Assembly (NCBI GenBank): GCA_029850585.1
Contig: JARCRQ010000030.1
Coordinates: forward strand, 1-64,000
Origin: Sideroxydans sp.
GTDB taxonomy: Bacteria > Pseudomonadota > Gammaproteobacteria > Burkholderiales > Gallionellaceae
Reading direction: 5' to 3'
DNA: 64,000 nt
Positions 34,671-42,006 of the stretch are shown here, in pieces. Within the stretch, counting starts at the first letter, position 1; every line of letters starts with the position of its first letter. The position numbers and the translations under genes are program-made. The notes under the pieces were generated by a model. That model had not been told where the DNA came from and ran no database searches. It saw nothing but the letters and a program-made list of their open reading frames with translations.

Positions 34671-34943
34671 CTACCAACTTCCCCGTTTGGATTCTGGCTT
34701 GCTGTCGTAGGGGTTATAAACGCCGTCTCGGTCATTGTCGCGCGCACCATAACTGCCATTGCTCTTATTGGTTGCACCAGTTCCAGAGCTGTATTCGTCG
34801 CGCTGGTGACCGCCATTAGTTTGCGAATTATAGTTATTGCTGCGTTGCGCATCAGGGCTGCTGCGCGTGTGTCCGCTGACATGGGTGTCAGCAAATGCTG
34901 TGGTGTTGGTGAGGATTGCTGCGAGTATGACTAGGCGTTTCAT
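34671..34943 (-). CDS. Small secreted protein with TSP3-like motif
   Basis: 90 residues: signal peptide MKRLVILAAILTNTTAFADT, then an Asn/Ser/Gly-rich mature chain with no cysteine. Near the C-terminus ARDNDRDGVYNPYDSKPES follows the thrombospondin type 3 calcium-repeat pattern (DxDxDGVxNxxDxxP). AAGGAG precedes the ATG by seven bases. Function unknown; a calcium-binding secreted peptide is inference. Confidence 0.7.
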   Translation of the reverse strand: MKRLVILAAILTNTTAFADTHVSGHTRSSPDAQRSNNYNSQTNGGHQRDEYSSGTGATNKSNGSYGARDNDRDGVYNPYDSKPESKRGSW

Positions 34944-34962
34944 GGTGCTTCTCCTTGTTTGG

Positions 34963-35478
34963 TTAGAATGCTTTTTTTGTTACACTGCAAATTCCTTGTT
35001 CGCTTGTATCAACGAATCCCCCAAAAAATATACCGTTTTTCTCTATCATTTTTTGCTCCCATTCTAATTTTTCTTTTTCGCTTAATTTAAGCCCAGAACT
35101 GGCATATTTATAGCGTGTGAATATCTGTATATCACCAGAGTATCTGCTGATAGAGAATACCTCCTCCCTCGAAACCTCCAACGGCGCATTTTGTTCGGAA
35201 TCTGTATTGCTGCTATGCGTGAATCGTATTGATTCACTGCTCCATAATTCTATTGGGCAGGTAATTTTTGAGTTATTACCTCCCCCGCTATCAAAAACTT
35301 TTTTTGATTTCTCATTGATGAGAAAGAATCTTTCTGTAATGCAATGATTTAATGGGCAGAGTCCATCGTTTCGTTGCATCTTGCATTGCAAAATAACATC
35401 CTCTGTTCCCCAACTGTTGGGGATGTAAGCGGTAATAACCAATGCTAATAAGCCAATTTTTGGATAGCTAATGTTCAT
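34963..35478 (-). CDS. Hypothetical secreted protein
   Basis: 171 residues with an N-terminal signal sequence (ISYPKIGLLALVITAYIPNSWGTED). The mature part has four cysteines (QCKMQRNDGLCPLNHC and C near the end) and beta-rich segments. Not recognised. Strongly AT-rich codon use compared with the flanking housekeeping genes points to acquisition by transfer. It overlaps the stop of the S24-peptidase remnant by a few bases at its 5' end. Confidence 0.65.
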   Translation of the reverse strand: MNISYPKIGLLALVITAYIPNSWGTEDVILQCKMQRNDGLCPLNHCITERFFLINEKSKKVFDSGGGNNSKITCPIELWSSESIRFTHSSNTDSEQNAPLEVSREEVFSISRYSGDIQIFTRYKYASSGLKLSEKEKLEWEQKMIEKNGIFFGGFVDTSEQGICSVTKKAF

Positions 35479-35580
35479 CTAAATTTCCTTACTGCCTCAC
35501 GCACCACGCCGATTACTCGTGACTCGTCCAGCGATTTTGTTGATTGCTGCGGGTTAGTCGGTATCAAGACCAAGCAATGA
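35475..35580 (-). pseudogene. Remnant of an S24/UmuD-LexA-like peptidase C-terminus
   Basis: Below the ORF-track limit as it has no start. One minus-strand frame reads NHCLVLIPTNPQQSTKSLDE and then SRVIGVVREAVRKFR before a stop; this resembles the last strand pair of S24 peptidases and phage CI-like repressors (IPxNPxY...VIGVV..V.RK). Upstream the frame enters the 3' end of the HD-domain gene out of register, so everything before about 35580 has been lost. Confidence 0.5.
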
Positions 35581-35583
35581 TTT

Positions 35584-36186
35584 TTACTTGCTAATAAGTT
35601 CGTGGATTTTATTTCTGACCGCTTGCAGCTCTTTGTTTAACGCTGCTGTGGGGGCAACACTACGTTGAGTAAAAATCTCGCATAGTGTTTGGTAGTACCA
35701 AATTACATCATCACGCTTTGCACTAAAACGCTCAAATACCGACAAACCTGTTTCAACTAAATCTAAATGAATGGCTTGCAGGTTGTTTAACTTATCGCAG
35801 GCAGATACCAGCAACACATCGCTCGACGCATCGACAAGATGCTTCAAATAGCTTTCTTTGCGTTCACGCCATGGGGCTTTTTCTCCCGTTGTGGGATCGG
35901 GTGTGCCGTCAGTGCAGCCTTGTACTATATGCAACACATGCTCACCAAATACAGCGATGCGGCTCGTCCAGTCGATTGCTTTGTCACCATCTTCCAACAC
36001 GTCATGTAGCAACGCGGCAATCGCTTGATCTTCATTGCCGCCGTATCGCACCACCAGTGCTGAAACAGCCACGGGATGGGTGATATATGGGACTGCCATG
36101 CCTGTAGAGTTTTCGGTGCTTTTACGGATTTGCCCTGTATGCGCATCAATTGCCAAGGCTAATGCGAGATTGAACTTAGAAGTCAT
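35584..36186 (-). CDS. HD-domain phosphohydrolase (single-domain, SpoT-like)
   Basis: 200 residues, one HD domain. Metal-binding residues of the RelA/SpoT hydrolase type are visible: YITHPVAVSALVVRYGG, AALLHDVLEDGDKAIDW (HD pair) and LLVSACDKLNNLQAI (distal Asp). Stand-alone proteins of this kind include small (p)ppGpp hydrolases of the MESH1 type; the substrate here could also be another nucleotide. It is divergent from a Nudix/HTH regulator across a perfect inverted repeat, so regulation by that protein is likely. Its tail overlaps an S24 remnant junction. Confidence 0.85.
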   Translation of the reverse strand: MTSKFNLALALAIDAHTGQIRKSTENSTGMAVPYITHPVAVSALVVRYGGNEDQAIAALLHDVLEDGDKAIDWTSRIAVFGEHVLHIVQGCTDGTPDPTTGEKAPWRERKESYLKHLVDASSDVLLVSACDKLNNLQAIHLDLVETGLSVFERFSAKRDDVIWYYQTLCEIFTQRSVAPTAALNKELQAVRNKIHELISK

Positions 36187-36202
36187 TTTAATTCCTTTTT
36201 GG

Positions 36203-36255
36203 TTGTTAGTTGCATCACACCACTAACTATAGTACAGTTAGTGGTGTGATGCAAC
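36203..36255. promoter_or_regulatory. 47-bp palindromic operator with embedded divergent promoters
   Basis: GTTGCATCACACCACTAACT at 36209-36228 and its exact complement at 36236-36255, seven bases apart. On the minus strand TTGCAT and TATAGT are 17 bases apart; on the plus strand TTGCAT and TACAGT are 17 apart. Both potential promoters therefore lie inside the palindrome, so one dimeric or tetrameric repressor could shut both genes. Confidence 0.8.
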
Positions 36256-36256
36256 T

Positions 36257-36955
36257 ATGATTAACGTGATGAAAAAAATTACTCAAAATTCCGATGCAAA
36301 AATATACCCGATGCCTTTCACGCGAATTGAGCTGGTTGTGATGTCAGTGGTCAATGATTGTTTGTCGGTGTTACTTGGTAAGCGCGAACAAGCTCCATAC
36401 GCAGGGCTATGGGCTTTGCCGGGCGGTGTCGTGCGGATTGATTTAGATGCCAATCTGGAAGCGTCGGCGCAGCGTGTGGCACAAGAACGGCTCGCCATTC
36501 AAATGCCTTACTTGCGCCAACAGTGCGCGGTAGGCGGTGTAAGCCGTGACCCTCGTGCGCCATGGGCGGTTAGCATTGTTTATCGTGCATTAAGCCGCGC
36601 TGAAGAATTTAATCCCACTGCAGGCAAGCGGCTAGATGCGCTGCGCTGGTGTCCCGTTGATGAGGCAATGGCAGATAATTATTTAGCCTTTGACCACCAG
36701 CAACTTATTGCACAAGCGGTTGCTGCAACCCGTAGTGAAATTGACCGCCTTGAGTTGCCTTTCGGTTTCTTGCCAGAGCAATTTACACTGGGCGAACTTC
36801 AAACCGCTTGCGAAATTATGCTCGGTCGTCGCTTGGATAAATCCAGCTTTCGGCGGCGCATCGACGAACGAGCATTGATTGAGCCTATTGAAGGCGAAAT
36901 GCGCATTGGCTCTTTTCGACCCGCACAACTTTTTTGTCAAAAAGCGCAAACATAA
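36257..36955 (+). CDS. NrtR-like Nudix/winged-helix regulator
   Basis: 232 residues. The N-terminal part (20-160) is a Nudix-like fold: SVLLGKREQAPYAGLWALPGGVVRIDLDANLEASAQRVAQERL, where the Nudix box lacks the REx2EExGxE catalytic pattern, so it likely senses rather than hydrolyses a ligand. The C-terminal 70 residues (FTLGELQTACEIMLGRRLDKSSFRRRIDERALIEP) are the NrtR winged helix. NrtR proteins sense ADP-ribose or related nucleotides and repress NAD-related genes. The ATG directly abuts the palindrome with no clear ribosome site, which fits autoregulation. Confidence 0.9.
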   Translation: MINVMKKITQNSDAKIYPMPFTRIELVVMSVVNDCLSVLLGKREQAPYAGLWALPGGVVRIDLDANLEASAQRVAQERLAIQMPYLRQQCAVGGVSRDPRAPWAVSIVYRALSRAEEFNPTAGKRLDALRWCPVDEAMADNYLAFDHQQLIAQAVAATRSEIDRLELPFGFLPEQFTLGELQTACEIMLGRRLDKSSFRRRIDERALIEPIEGEMRIGSFRPAQLFCQKAQT

Positions 36956-37009
36956 ATTACGTTCAATAAATAATTTTTTTGAATTGGACTATCTAGCCGT
37001 GAAGTTCAG

Positions 37010-37330
37010 CTAAACATAATTACATAAACGAGGGTTACTAGAATGAATAGCAAGCAAAGCACTACTGAGCTTATCACCGAAGAATCCAGCAAGCCCAAAA
37101 TGTCCCATCAACTCGTGAGCAACAACCTCGCGCACCCGCTCACGGCTAGCGATATTTTCCGCTACGAGGAAGATGTGTTTTTTGAACATCACCCCCGCTG
37201 CATCTTTAGGGGCAGCAAACGGGAGGTCATCGACGAATTCAACAGTGATGATTTCAGGGACACGCGCCAAACCTTCGGTCAGCGTGTGCGCATAGCGATT
37301 GATAGATTCTTTACGCGCCGTAGATAACCG
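37010..37330 (-). pseudogene. Zinc-metallopeptidase-like fragment of a phage polyvalent protein
   Basis: The ORF ends the domain DAAGVMFKKHIFLVAENIASRERVREVVAHELMGHFGLAGFFGD, with a zincin HExxGH motif as in the large polyvalent proteins of phages and plasmids. The annotated TTG start at 37270 is not natural; the frame stays open upstream to about 37415 (reading RKESINRYAHTLTEGLARVPE) without a good start, so the N-terminal part has been lost. Stops soon after the motif. I treat it as a degraded mobile-element remnant. The plus-strand ORF 37043-37327 is its shadow. Confidence 0.6.
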
Positions 37331-37333
37331 ATA

Positions 37334-37355
37334 TATCGCTGATATATCAGCGATA
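37334..37355. promoter_or_regulatory. 22-bp perfect palindrome
   Basis: TATCGCTGATA followed by TATCAGCGATA, a perfect palindrome without spacer, 27 bp before the next gene's TTG. It has the form of an operator for a homodimeric repressor. No binding protein can be named. Confidence 0.6.
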
Positions 37356-37381
37356 GTCGTGCATTTAGCAAGGGAGCTAGT

Positions 37382-37858
37382 TTGAATAACCGCACTGAAC
37401 CAGATTTACTTTATATCGTCGTCTCGAAGCTGGACATTCTGTCTGGCAATATCCAACCCACAATTGATGCCCTTAATTCGCTGACTTCATCACCTGCAAA
37501 TGCCTTGCGCTGGCATGAGCGTGTTGCAGTTGTTTTTGATGGTTATAACGATACGCAGTGGGAGATTTTTGAAATTGCAGAAGCGCGGGATTTTGTCTTT
37601 CAACTTGACGAGCGTTTTCCATTTTGGCTTTATTTTTTATCGAAAGCTCGTTTTGAGCTTCAGTCCATCATGTTGTGTTTTTTGCCGCCGTTTTTGACAC
37701 GAGAAGCAAAGGCTAGAATTTTTCCAGAGAAACTTAAAACGTTAATGGAGGAGCGATGGCTACCCGCGATGACTTTTATGGCTGAGTTTTCGGGTCTGAC
37801 GGAAGCGGAATTTGAGAAAATGACTGAGAGTGTTTTTGAGTATATCGAGATGGAATAA
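37382..37858 (+). CDS. Hypothetical protein, possibly CRR6/DUF1817-like
   Basis: 158 residues from a TTG, with AGGGAG upstream. The central pattern VAVVFDGYNDTQWEIFEIAEARDFVFQLDERFPFWLYFLSK recalls a family of unknown function in which a D-G-Y-D-D-x-x-R-E-x-x-E-I-P stretch is followed by L-D-x-x-x-P-x-W-x-x-F (chlororespiratory reduction 6-like); this is from memory and weak. Mostly helical C-terminus. Solitary gene in the accessory island, AT-rich. Confidence 0.6.
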   Translation: MNNRTEPDLLYIVVSKLDILSGNIQPTIDALNSLTSSPANALRWHERVAVVFDGYNDTQWEIFEIAEARDFVFQLDERFPFWLYFLSKARFELQSIMLCFLPPFLTREAKARIFPEKLKTLMEERWLPAMTFMAEFSGLTEAEFEKMTESVFEYIEME

Positions 37859-38112
37859 TACTGTTTGCCAAAATCCAATTTTTACGTATCACCAGTAAGG
37901 TAGTTTGTCAGAGCGGAAAGTTTCGCAAGCGGGGTGGTGATTGAGGGCTGCTTTTGAGAAACTTGGTGGGTGTTTTCGGTACGAGGACAGACACTACCGA
38001 ATTTTAAGCAAGGATGACACAGCTCGCCTTGCTAACACCCGATACGGAACTTACCTAAATAATATTTTGAAAGCAAGTTTAGATTTGTATATGAATGATT
38101 TTCGTTTGCCAA
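37859..38112. other. 254-bp gap, no supported gene
   Basis: A 74-codon plus-strand ORF (37941-38165, TTG start immediately after an in-frame stop) contains GGCFRYEDRHYRILSKDD and LNNILKASLDLYMNDF, which looks protein-like, but it lacks a ribosome site and runs into the antisense of the antitoxin gene. It may be the 3' remnant of a lost gene. No RNA gene or repeat seen. Confidence 0.4.
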
Positions 38113-38406
38113 TCACGCCGCCAATCTCAACTCGACCTTTTTTCCCGCCCGCGTTGCCAAAGTAATCAGCATATCCAAGCTGAATTTATCCCACTTGCCG
38201 CGTATCAAATCTGAGACGCGCGATTGAGAAATTCCTAGCACGGCGGCTGCATCTATTTGCGTCCATGCTTCATCGCGGATTTTGATGCGCAGTTCGCCCA
38301 TCAACTGTGAGCGCATCGCAAGGATAGTGGCTTCTTCGGGCGAGAATCCCAAGTCGATAAATACGTTGCCGCACGACTTGGTTATTTTGAGTTTTTCAGT
38401 TTTCAT
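38113..38406 (-). CDS. higA: HigA-type XRE antitoxin
   Basis: 97 residues from the ATG at 38406, which overlaps the toxin stop as ATGA; the 78-residue extension in the ORF track reads through the toxin gene. The helix-turn-helix is ELRIKIRDEAWTQIDAAAVLGISQSRVSDLIRGKWDKFSLDML. It belongs to the XRE group paired with Gp49-like toxins (COG5606 type). It should bind both toxin and operator. Confidence 0.88.
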   Translation of the reverse strand: MKTEKLKITKSCGNVFIDLGFSPEEATILAMRSQLMGELRIKIRDEAWTQIDAAAVLGISQSRVSDLIRGKWDKFSLDMLITLATRAGKKVELRLAA

Positions 38407-38726
38407 TTCGCACTCTCCTTGAGTCGCTTGTAACGAGATGCCGCTAGGTCGATGTCTTCTTTGCGCGTTTGCTGGGTTTTCTTTTGAAAAGCGTGTAGCA
38501 CATAAATCGCATCGGCAAATTTTGCGACGTAAAGAATTCGCCATTCGCCCAACACATGAACACGGATTTCGTATGCGCCTGCGCCGACATTGAGCATCGG
38601 CTTCCAATCGGATGGCATCAAGCCTAGCTGAACTTGCCATAGTTCATGCCCTGCTGCTCCTTTTGCTTCTTTGGGAAATTCGGCTAGGTCGTCTTCGCTG
38701 GTGCCTGTGAATATGAGTGGCTTCAT
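38403..38726 (-). CDS. higB: HigB/Gp49-like toxin
   Basis: 107 residues. The sequence GTSEDDLAEFPKEAKGAAGHELWQVQLGLMPSDWKPMLNVGAGAYEIRVH is the phage-derived Gp49-like (DUF891, COG4679) family signature, a RelE-fold ribonuclease toxin. Toxin-first order and 4-bp overlap with an XRE antitoxin are typical of HigBA. It stands at the edge of the island next to feoB. Confidence 0.9.
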   Translation of the reverse strand: MKPLIFTGTSEDDLAEFPKEAKGAAGHELWQVQLGLMPSDWKPMLNVGAGAYEIRVHVLGEWRILYVAKFADAIYVLHAFQKKTQQTRKEDIDLAASRYKRLKESAK

Positions 38727-38768
38727 GGCATTAATATATAAGTATTTAGATATTTCTGCAAGGGCTTG

Positions 38769-40556
38769 TTAGTACCCCAACATCCGCGCACCCTGATAAA
38801 AAACAAAGCTCACCAGCCATGCCAGCCCCAGCGACCAGAGGATAGAAAATAGCGTGAAGCCCATGTCTTTGGCTTCGCTTTTTAGCGTGGCGATGGTGGA
38901 TAAACACGGGGTGTAAATCAGCGTGAATAACATGAAGCTGTAGGCTTGCACCCAGTCGAGTTGCTGGGCTAATGCGCCGCCTAGAGCATCGCCTGAAAGT
39001 CCGTAAATCACCGCCAGCGAGCCGATAACAATCTCTTTGGCGACGAAGCCGAAGATGAGGGCGATGGTGAGTTCGGGGGTGATGCCTAGCGACGCGAATA
39101 AAGGGTGTAGCCAGTTTCCTATCATGCCGGAAAGCGTATCCGCGCTGGCGGGAACGGCGGTGAAGGGAATGTGCGTGAGCAGCCAAACCAGCACCACGCC
39201 GGCGATGATAAATTGCGTGGCGCGGCGTAAAAAATGCGTGACTTCATGCCAGCCGCGCAACAGCATTTGCCGCGCGGTGGGGAAGCGGTAAGGCGGTAGT
39301 TCTAATACGAACGGTTCTGAATTTTTGAATTTATTTTTGAATAACAGCGCGGTCACAATCGCGGCGGCGAAGCTGAATAAATATAGGCTGAACAGCACCA
39401 GCGGCGCGGCTTTTGGCGAAAATAAAGCGGCAGTAATAAACACAAAAACTTGCAAGCGCGCCGAGCATAGCGAGAACGGAATGACCAGCATGGTCAGCAA
39501 ACGCATGGAGCGCGAGCGCATCACCCGTGTGCCCATCAGTGCGGGGACATTGCAGCCAAAACCCATCAGCAACATCACGAAGCCGCGCCCGTCTAATCCC
39601 AATCTTGCCATTAGCGCGTCCATCAAAAATGCGGCGCGCGATAGATAGCCGCTGTCTTCGATAATTGCCATAAACAAAAAGAACAATACGATGATGGGTA
39701 CGAAGGCGGCGACGGTTGCTACGCCGTTGTAAATGCCGTCTAGTAGCAAGCCTTGCAGGGCGTGCGGCAGCGCGCTTAACGCGGGAGCGAGTGCGGCTTC
39801 GCGCAACCAAGTGAAGCCGATGGCGATGCCACTTTGTAGTGGTTGTCCAAACAGGAAGATGCCTTGGAATAGCAGATACATGATGGCGAAAAATATCGGC
39901 AATCCTGCCCACGGATGCAGCATCACGCGGTCGAGTTTTTCGGTGAGATTTTCTGGTAAGCGTGCGGGGATTTGCACCGCGTGTTGCATCACGCGCGCCA
40001 TCTCGGTGGCGATATGTTCGTCTTGCTCCAACTGGCTGCGTAGCTGTTCCGCCATGCCAGGCGTTGGATAGCGCAGGGCGCGGGTGATGGCTTGCAGAGC
40101 TTCGTGATAACCGTTGCCATATTTTCCGCTGAGTAAAAATATCGGCATTTCTAACAAGTCGGACATTTTTTTGCTGTCGATGGTGATGCCGAATTTCTTG
40201 GCTTCGTCCGCCATATTGAGCAGTACCACGATGTTCATATTGAGCTGCTTGAGTTGCAGCAACAAACTCATCTGGCGTTCGATTTGCGTGGCGTTGAGGA
40301 TGATTAAAGCGAGATCGGGTACGTTGTCGTGCAAGAAATGTCGCACCACTTGTTCATCGTCGGAATAGCCGTGTAAATCATAGATGCCGGGCAGGTCGAT
40401 AATCTCCACCATATCGCTGCCCAGCAAAATTTTTCCACTCAGCAATTCCACCGTGATACCCGGCCAATTGCCCACCCGTGCCGAGCCGCCCGTCATGCGA
40501 TTAAATAACGTGGATTTGCCCGTGTTGGGCATCCCTAACAGTGCGATACGCTTCAT
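38769..40556 (-). CDS. feoB: Ferrous iron transporter FeoB, short form
   Basis: 595 residues, shorter than E. coli FeoB (773). The N-terminal G domain has G1 GMPNTGKST (8-16), G3 DLPGIYDL and G4 LLNMADEA; two Gate regions follow in the membrane part (GYLSRAAFLMDALMARLGLDGRGFVMLLMGFGCNVPALMGTR, and LIYTPCLSTIATLKSE). The G1 Asn-Thr variant is normal. The shortening affects the helical spacer and the C-terminal end. It imports Fe2+ through the inner membrane, consistent with a micro-aerobic life. ATGA overlap with feoA. Confidence 0.94.
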   Translation of the reverse strand: MKRIALLGMPNTGKSTLFNRMTGGSARVGNWPGITVELLSGKILLGSDMVEIIDLPGIYDLHGYSDDEQVVRHFLHDNVPDLALIILNATQIERQMSLLLQLKQLNMNIVVLLNMADEAKKFGITIDSKKMSDLLEMPIFLLSGKYGNGYHEALQAITRALRYPTPGMAEQLRSQLEQDEHIATEMARVMQHAVQIPARLPENLTEKLDRVMLHPWAGLPIFFAIMYLLFQGIFLFGQPLQSGIAIGFTWLREAALAPALSALPHALQGLLLDGIYNGVATVAAFVPIIVLFFLFMAIIEDSGYLSRAAFLMDALMARLGLDGRGFVMLLMGFGCNVPALMGTRVMRSRSMRLLTMLVIPFSLCSARLQVFVFITAALFSPKAAPLVLFSLYLFSFAAAIVTALLFKNKFKNSEPFVLELPPYRFPTARQMLLRGWHEVTHFLRRATQFIIAGVVLVWLLTHIPFTAVPASADTLSGMIGNWLHPLFASLGITPELTIALIFGFVAKEIVIGSLAVIYGLSGDALGGALAQQLDWVQAYSFMLFTLIYTPCLSTIATLKSEAKDMGFTLFSILWSLGLAWLVSFVFYQGARMLGY

Positions 40557-40783
40557 GTTTTTTGCACCTTAATTTTTGCTGCTTCGCTGCGGCGTAACAC
40601 GATGTCGGTGGTGCCGATGCGCACTTGTAGTGGGCCTGAAAAACTGGCTTTGCGTATCATTTCGATTGGTTTACCAACGCGAAAACCTAATGCCATCAGG
40701 CGTTGATGCAGGGCTTCTTCGGCGTGTATTGCCGTGATAGTGGCAATGTCGCCAGGCTGCAAAGTATTGAGGGAGTTGGACAT
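40553..40783 (-). CDS. feoA: Ferrous iron transport protein FeoA
   Basis: 76 residues, an SH3-like small cytosolic protein (TLQPGDIATITAIHAEEALHQRLMALGFRVGKPIEMIRKASFSGPLQVRIG...VLRRSEAAKI) that modulates FeoB. First gene of the feoAB operon, overlapping feoB by 4 bp. No feoC follows. The divergent dapA gene begins about 100 bp away; no clear Fur box is seen by eye in the gap. Confidence 0.93.
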   Translation of the reverse strand: MSNSLNTLQPGDIATITAIHAEEALHQRLMALGFRVGKPIEMIRKASFSGPLQVRIGTTDIVLRRSEAAKIKVQKT

Positions 40784-40884
40784 ACGCAGCGGACGAATTC
40801 AGTGAGGCAGCATTATTCCACAGCAGCGCGGCTTTTGGCGTGCCTTGAGGTAGAATGCGCGCTTTGATTTTTGGCGAGTACGAG

Positions 40885-41763
40885 ATGATTAAGGGCAGTA
40901 TTGTTGCGATTGTGACCCCGATGTTGGCAGATGGCAGTTTGGATTTGCCTAGCTTCTGCGCGTTGATAGATTTCCATATCGAGCAAGGCACGGATGCGAT
41001 TGTGGTGGTTGGTACGACAGGTGAATCCCCGACAGTGGATTTGGCTGAACACGAGTTGCTGATTGCCACCGCCGTGCAGCACGCGGCGAAGCGTATTCCC
41101 ATCATCGCGGGTACGGGAGCGAACTCCACTAAAGAAGCGATTGAGCTGGCAACCTTTGCCAAAAAAGCGGGTGCGGATGCTTCGCTGACAGTGGTTCCTT
41201 ACTACAACAAACCGACGCAAGAAGGTCTGTATCAACATTTCAAAGCCATCGCCGCAGCGGTCGATATGCCGCACATTTTGTATAACGTGCCGGGGCGTAC
41301 TGTGGCGGATATGCACAATGACACGGTGCTGCGCCTAGCGCAGATTCCCAATATCGTCGGTATCAAGGACGCGACGGGCAACATCGAACGCGGCAGTGAC
41401 TTGCTGGCGCGCGCACCGAAAGATTTTGCCATCTATAGCGGCGACGATGCCAGTACGCTGGCGTTGATGTTGCTCGGTGCGCACGGCACGATTTCGGTAA
41501 CCGCGAATGTCGCGCCAAAATTGATGCACGAGATGTGCGCCGCAGCGTTGGCGAATGATGTGCTGATAGCGCGCGCGATTAACTTCAAGTTGCTTGCCTT
41601 GCATCGCCATTTGTTCGTCGAAGCCAATCCGATTCCGGTGAAGTGGGCGGTGGCACGCATGGGAATGATGCAAAACACCTTGCGTTTGCCGCTTACGCCG
41701 TTGTCGAATGCCGCGCACGCGCAAGTCGAACAAGCCATGCGATTAGCTGGCGTGATTGCTTAG
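40885..41763 (+). CDS. dapA: 4-hydroxy-tetrahydrodipicolinate synthase
   Basis: 292 residues from the ATG at 40885, the standard DapA length. It condenses pyruvate with aspartate semialdehyde, the first step to diaminopimelate and lysine. The Schiff-base lysine is in [11 protein letters not shown] (about 161), the catalytic Tyr in [14 protein letters not shown], and the substrate loop GTTGESPTV near residue 44. A TAGAATGCGCGC -10-like box lies 34 bp upstream. Followed by a lipoprotein and an MBL hydrolase, the usual betaproteobacterial order. Confidence 0.95.
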   Translation: MIKGSIVAIVTPMLADGSLDLPSFCALIDFHIEQGTDAIVVVGTTGESPTVDLAEHELLIATAVQHAAKRIPIIAGTGANSTKEAIELATFAKKAGADASLTVVPYYNKPTQEGLYQHFKAIAAAVDMPHILYNVPGRTVADMHNDTVLRLAQIPNIVGIKDATGNIERGSDLLARAPKDFAIYSGDDASTLALMLLGAHGTISVTANVAPKLMHEMCAAALANDVLIARAINFKLLALHRHLFVEANPIPVKWAVARMGMMQNTLRLPLTPLSNAAHAQVEQAMRLAGVIA

Positions 41764-41773
41764 GAATAACCGT

Positions 41774-41977
41774 ATGAACATTTTGCAAAACGTAGTGCGA
41801 TTCGCGGCTGTATTGGCATTGGCTGGCTGTACTGAATTAAAACCTTTCGATGGACACGCTGCGGCTAGTGCCGTTCCTGCTCTCTTGACCCCCGCTGATT
41901 TAAGCCCCCTCAAAACTTTGGATACCTACCAAGTTCCTGCTGCGGCGAGTGCCGTTGCCCCTGCGCTTGTTCGATAA
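41774..41977 (+). CDS. Short lipoprotein in the bamC position
   Basis: 67 residues from the ATG at 41774 (AGGA upstream). Signal II with lipobox LAGC (VLALAGCTELKPFDGHAAAS), then a low-complexity Ala/Pro/Val chain. In related genomes bamC (nlpB) follows dapA; BamC is far longer (about 340-380 residues), and no BamC domain exists here. It could be a residual N-terminal piece or a replacement lipoprotein. Confidence 0.75.
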   Translation: MNILQNVVRFAAVLALAGCTELKPFDGHAAASAVPALLTPADLSPLKTLDTYQVPAAASAVAPALVR

Positions 41978-42006
41978 CTTAGCGCGTATCGGCGTGGCTC
42001 GCTGAA

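Noticed and set aside
37043-37327. 94-residue plus-strand ORF
   Set aside because: The opposite strand carries the recognisable HExxGH metallopeptidase motif, so this is the shadow, although it starts with ATG.
40784-40884. Fur box between feoA and dapA
   Set aside because: No stretch close to the GATAATGATAATCATTATC pattern could be seen by eye.
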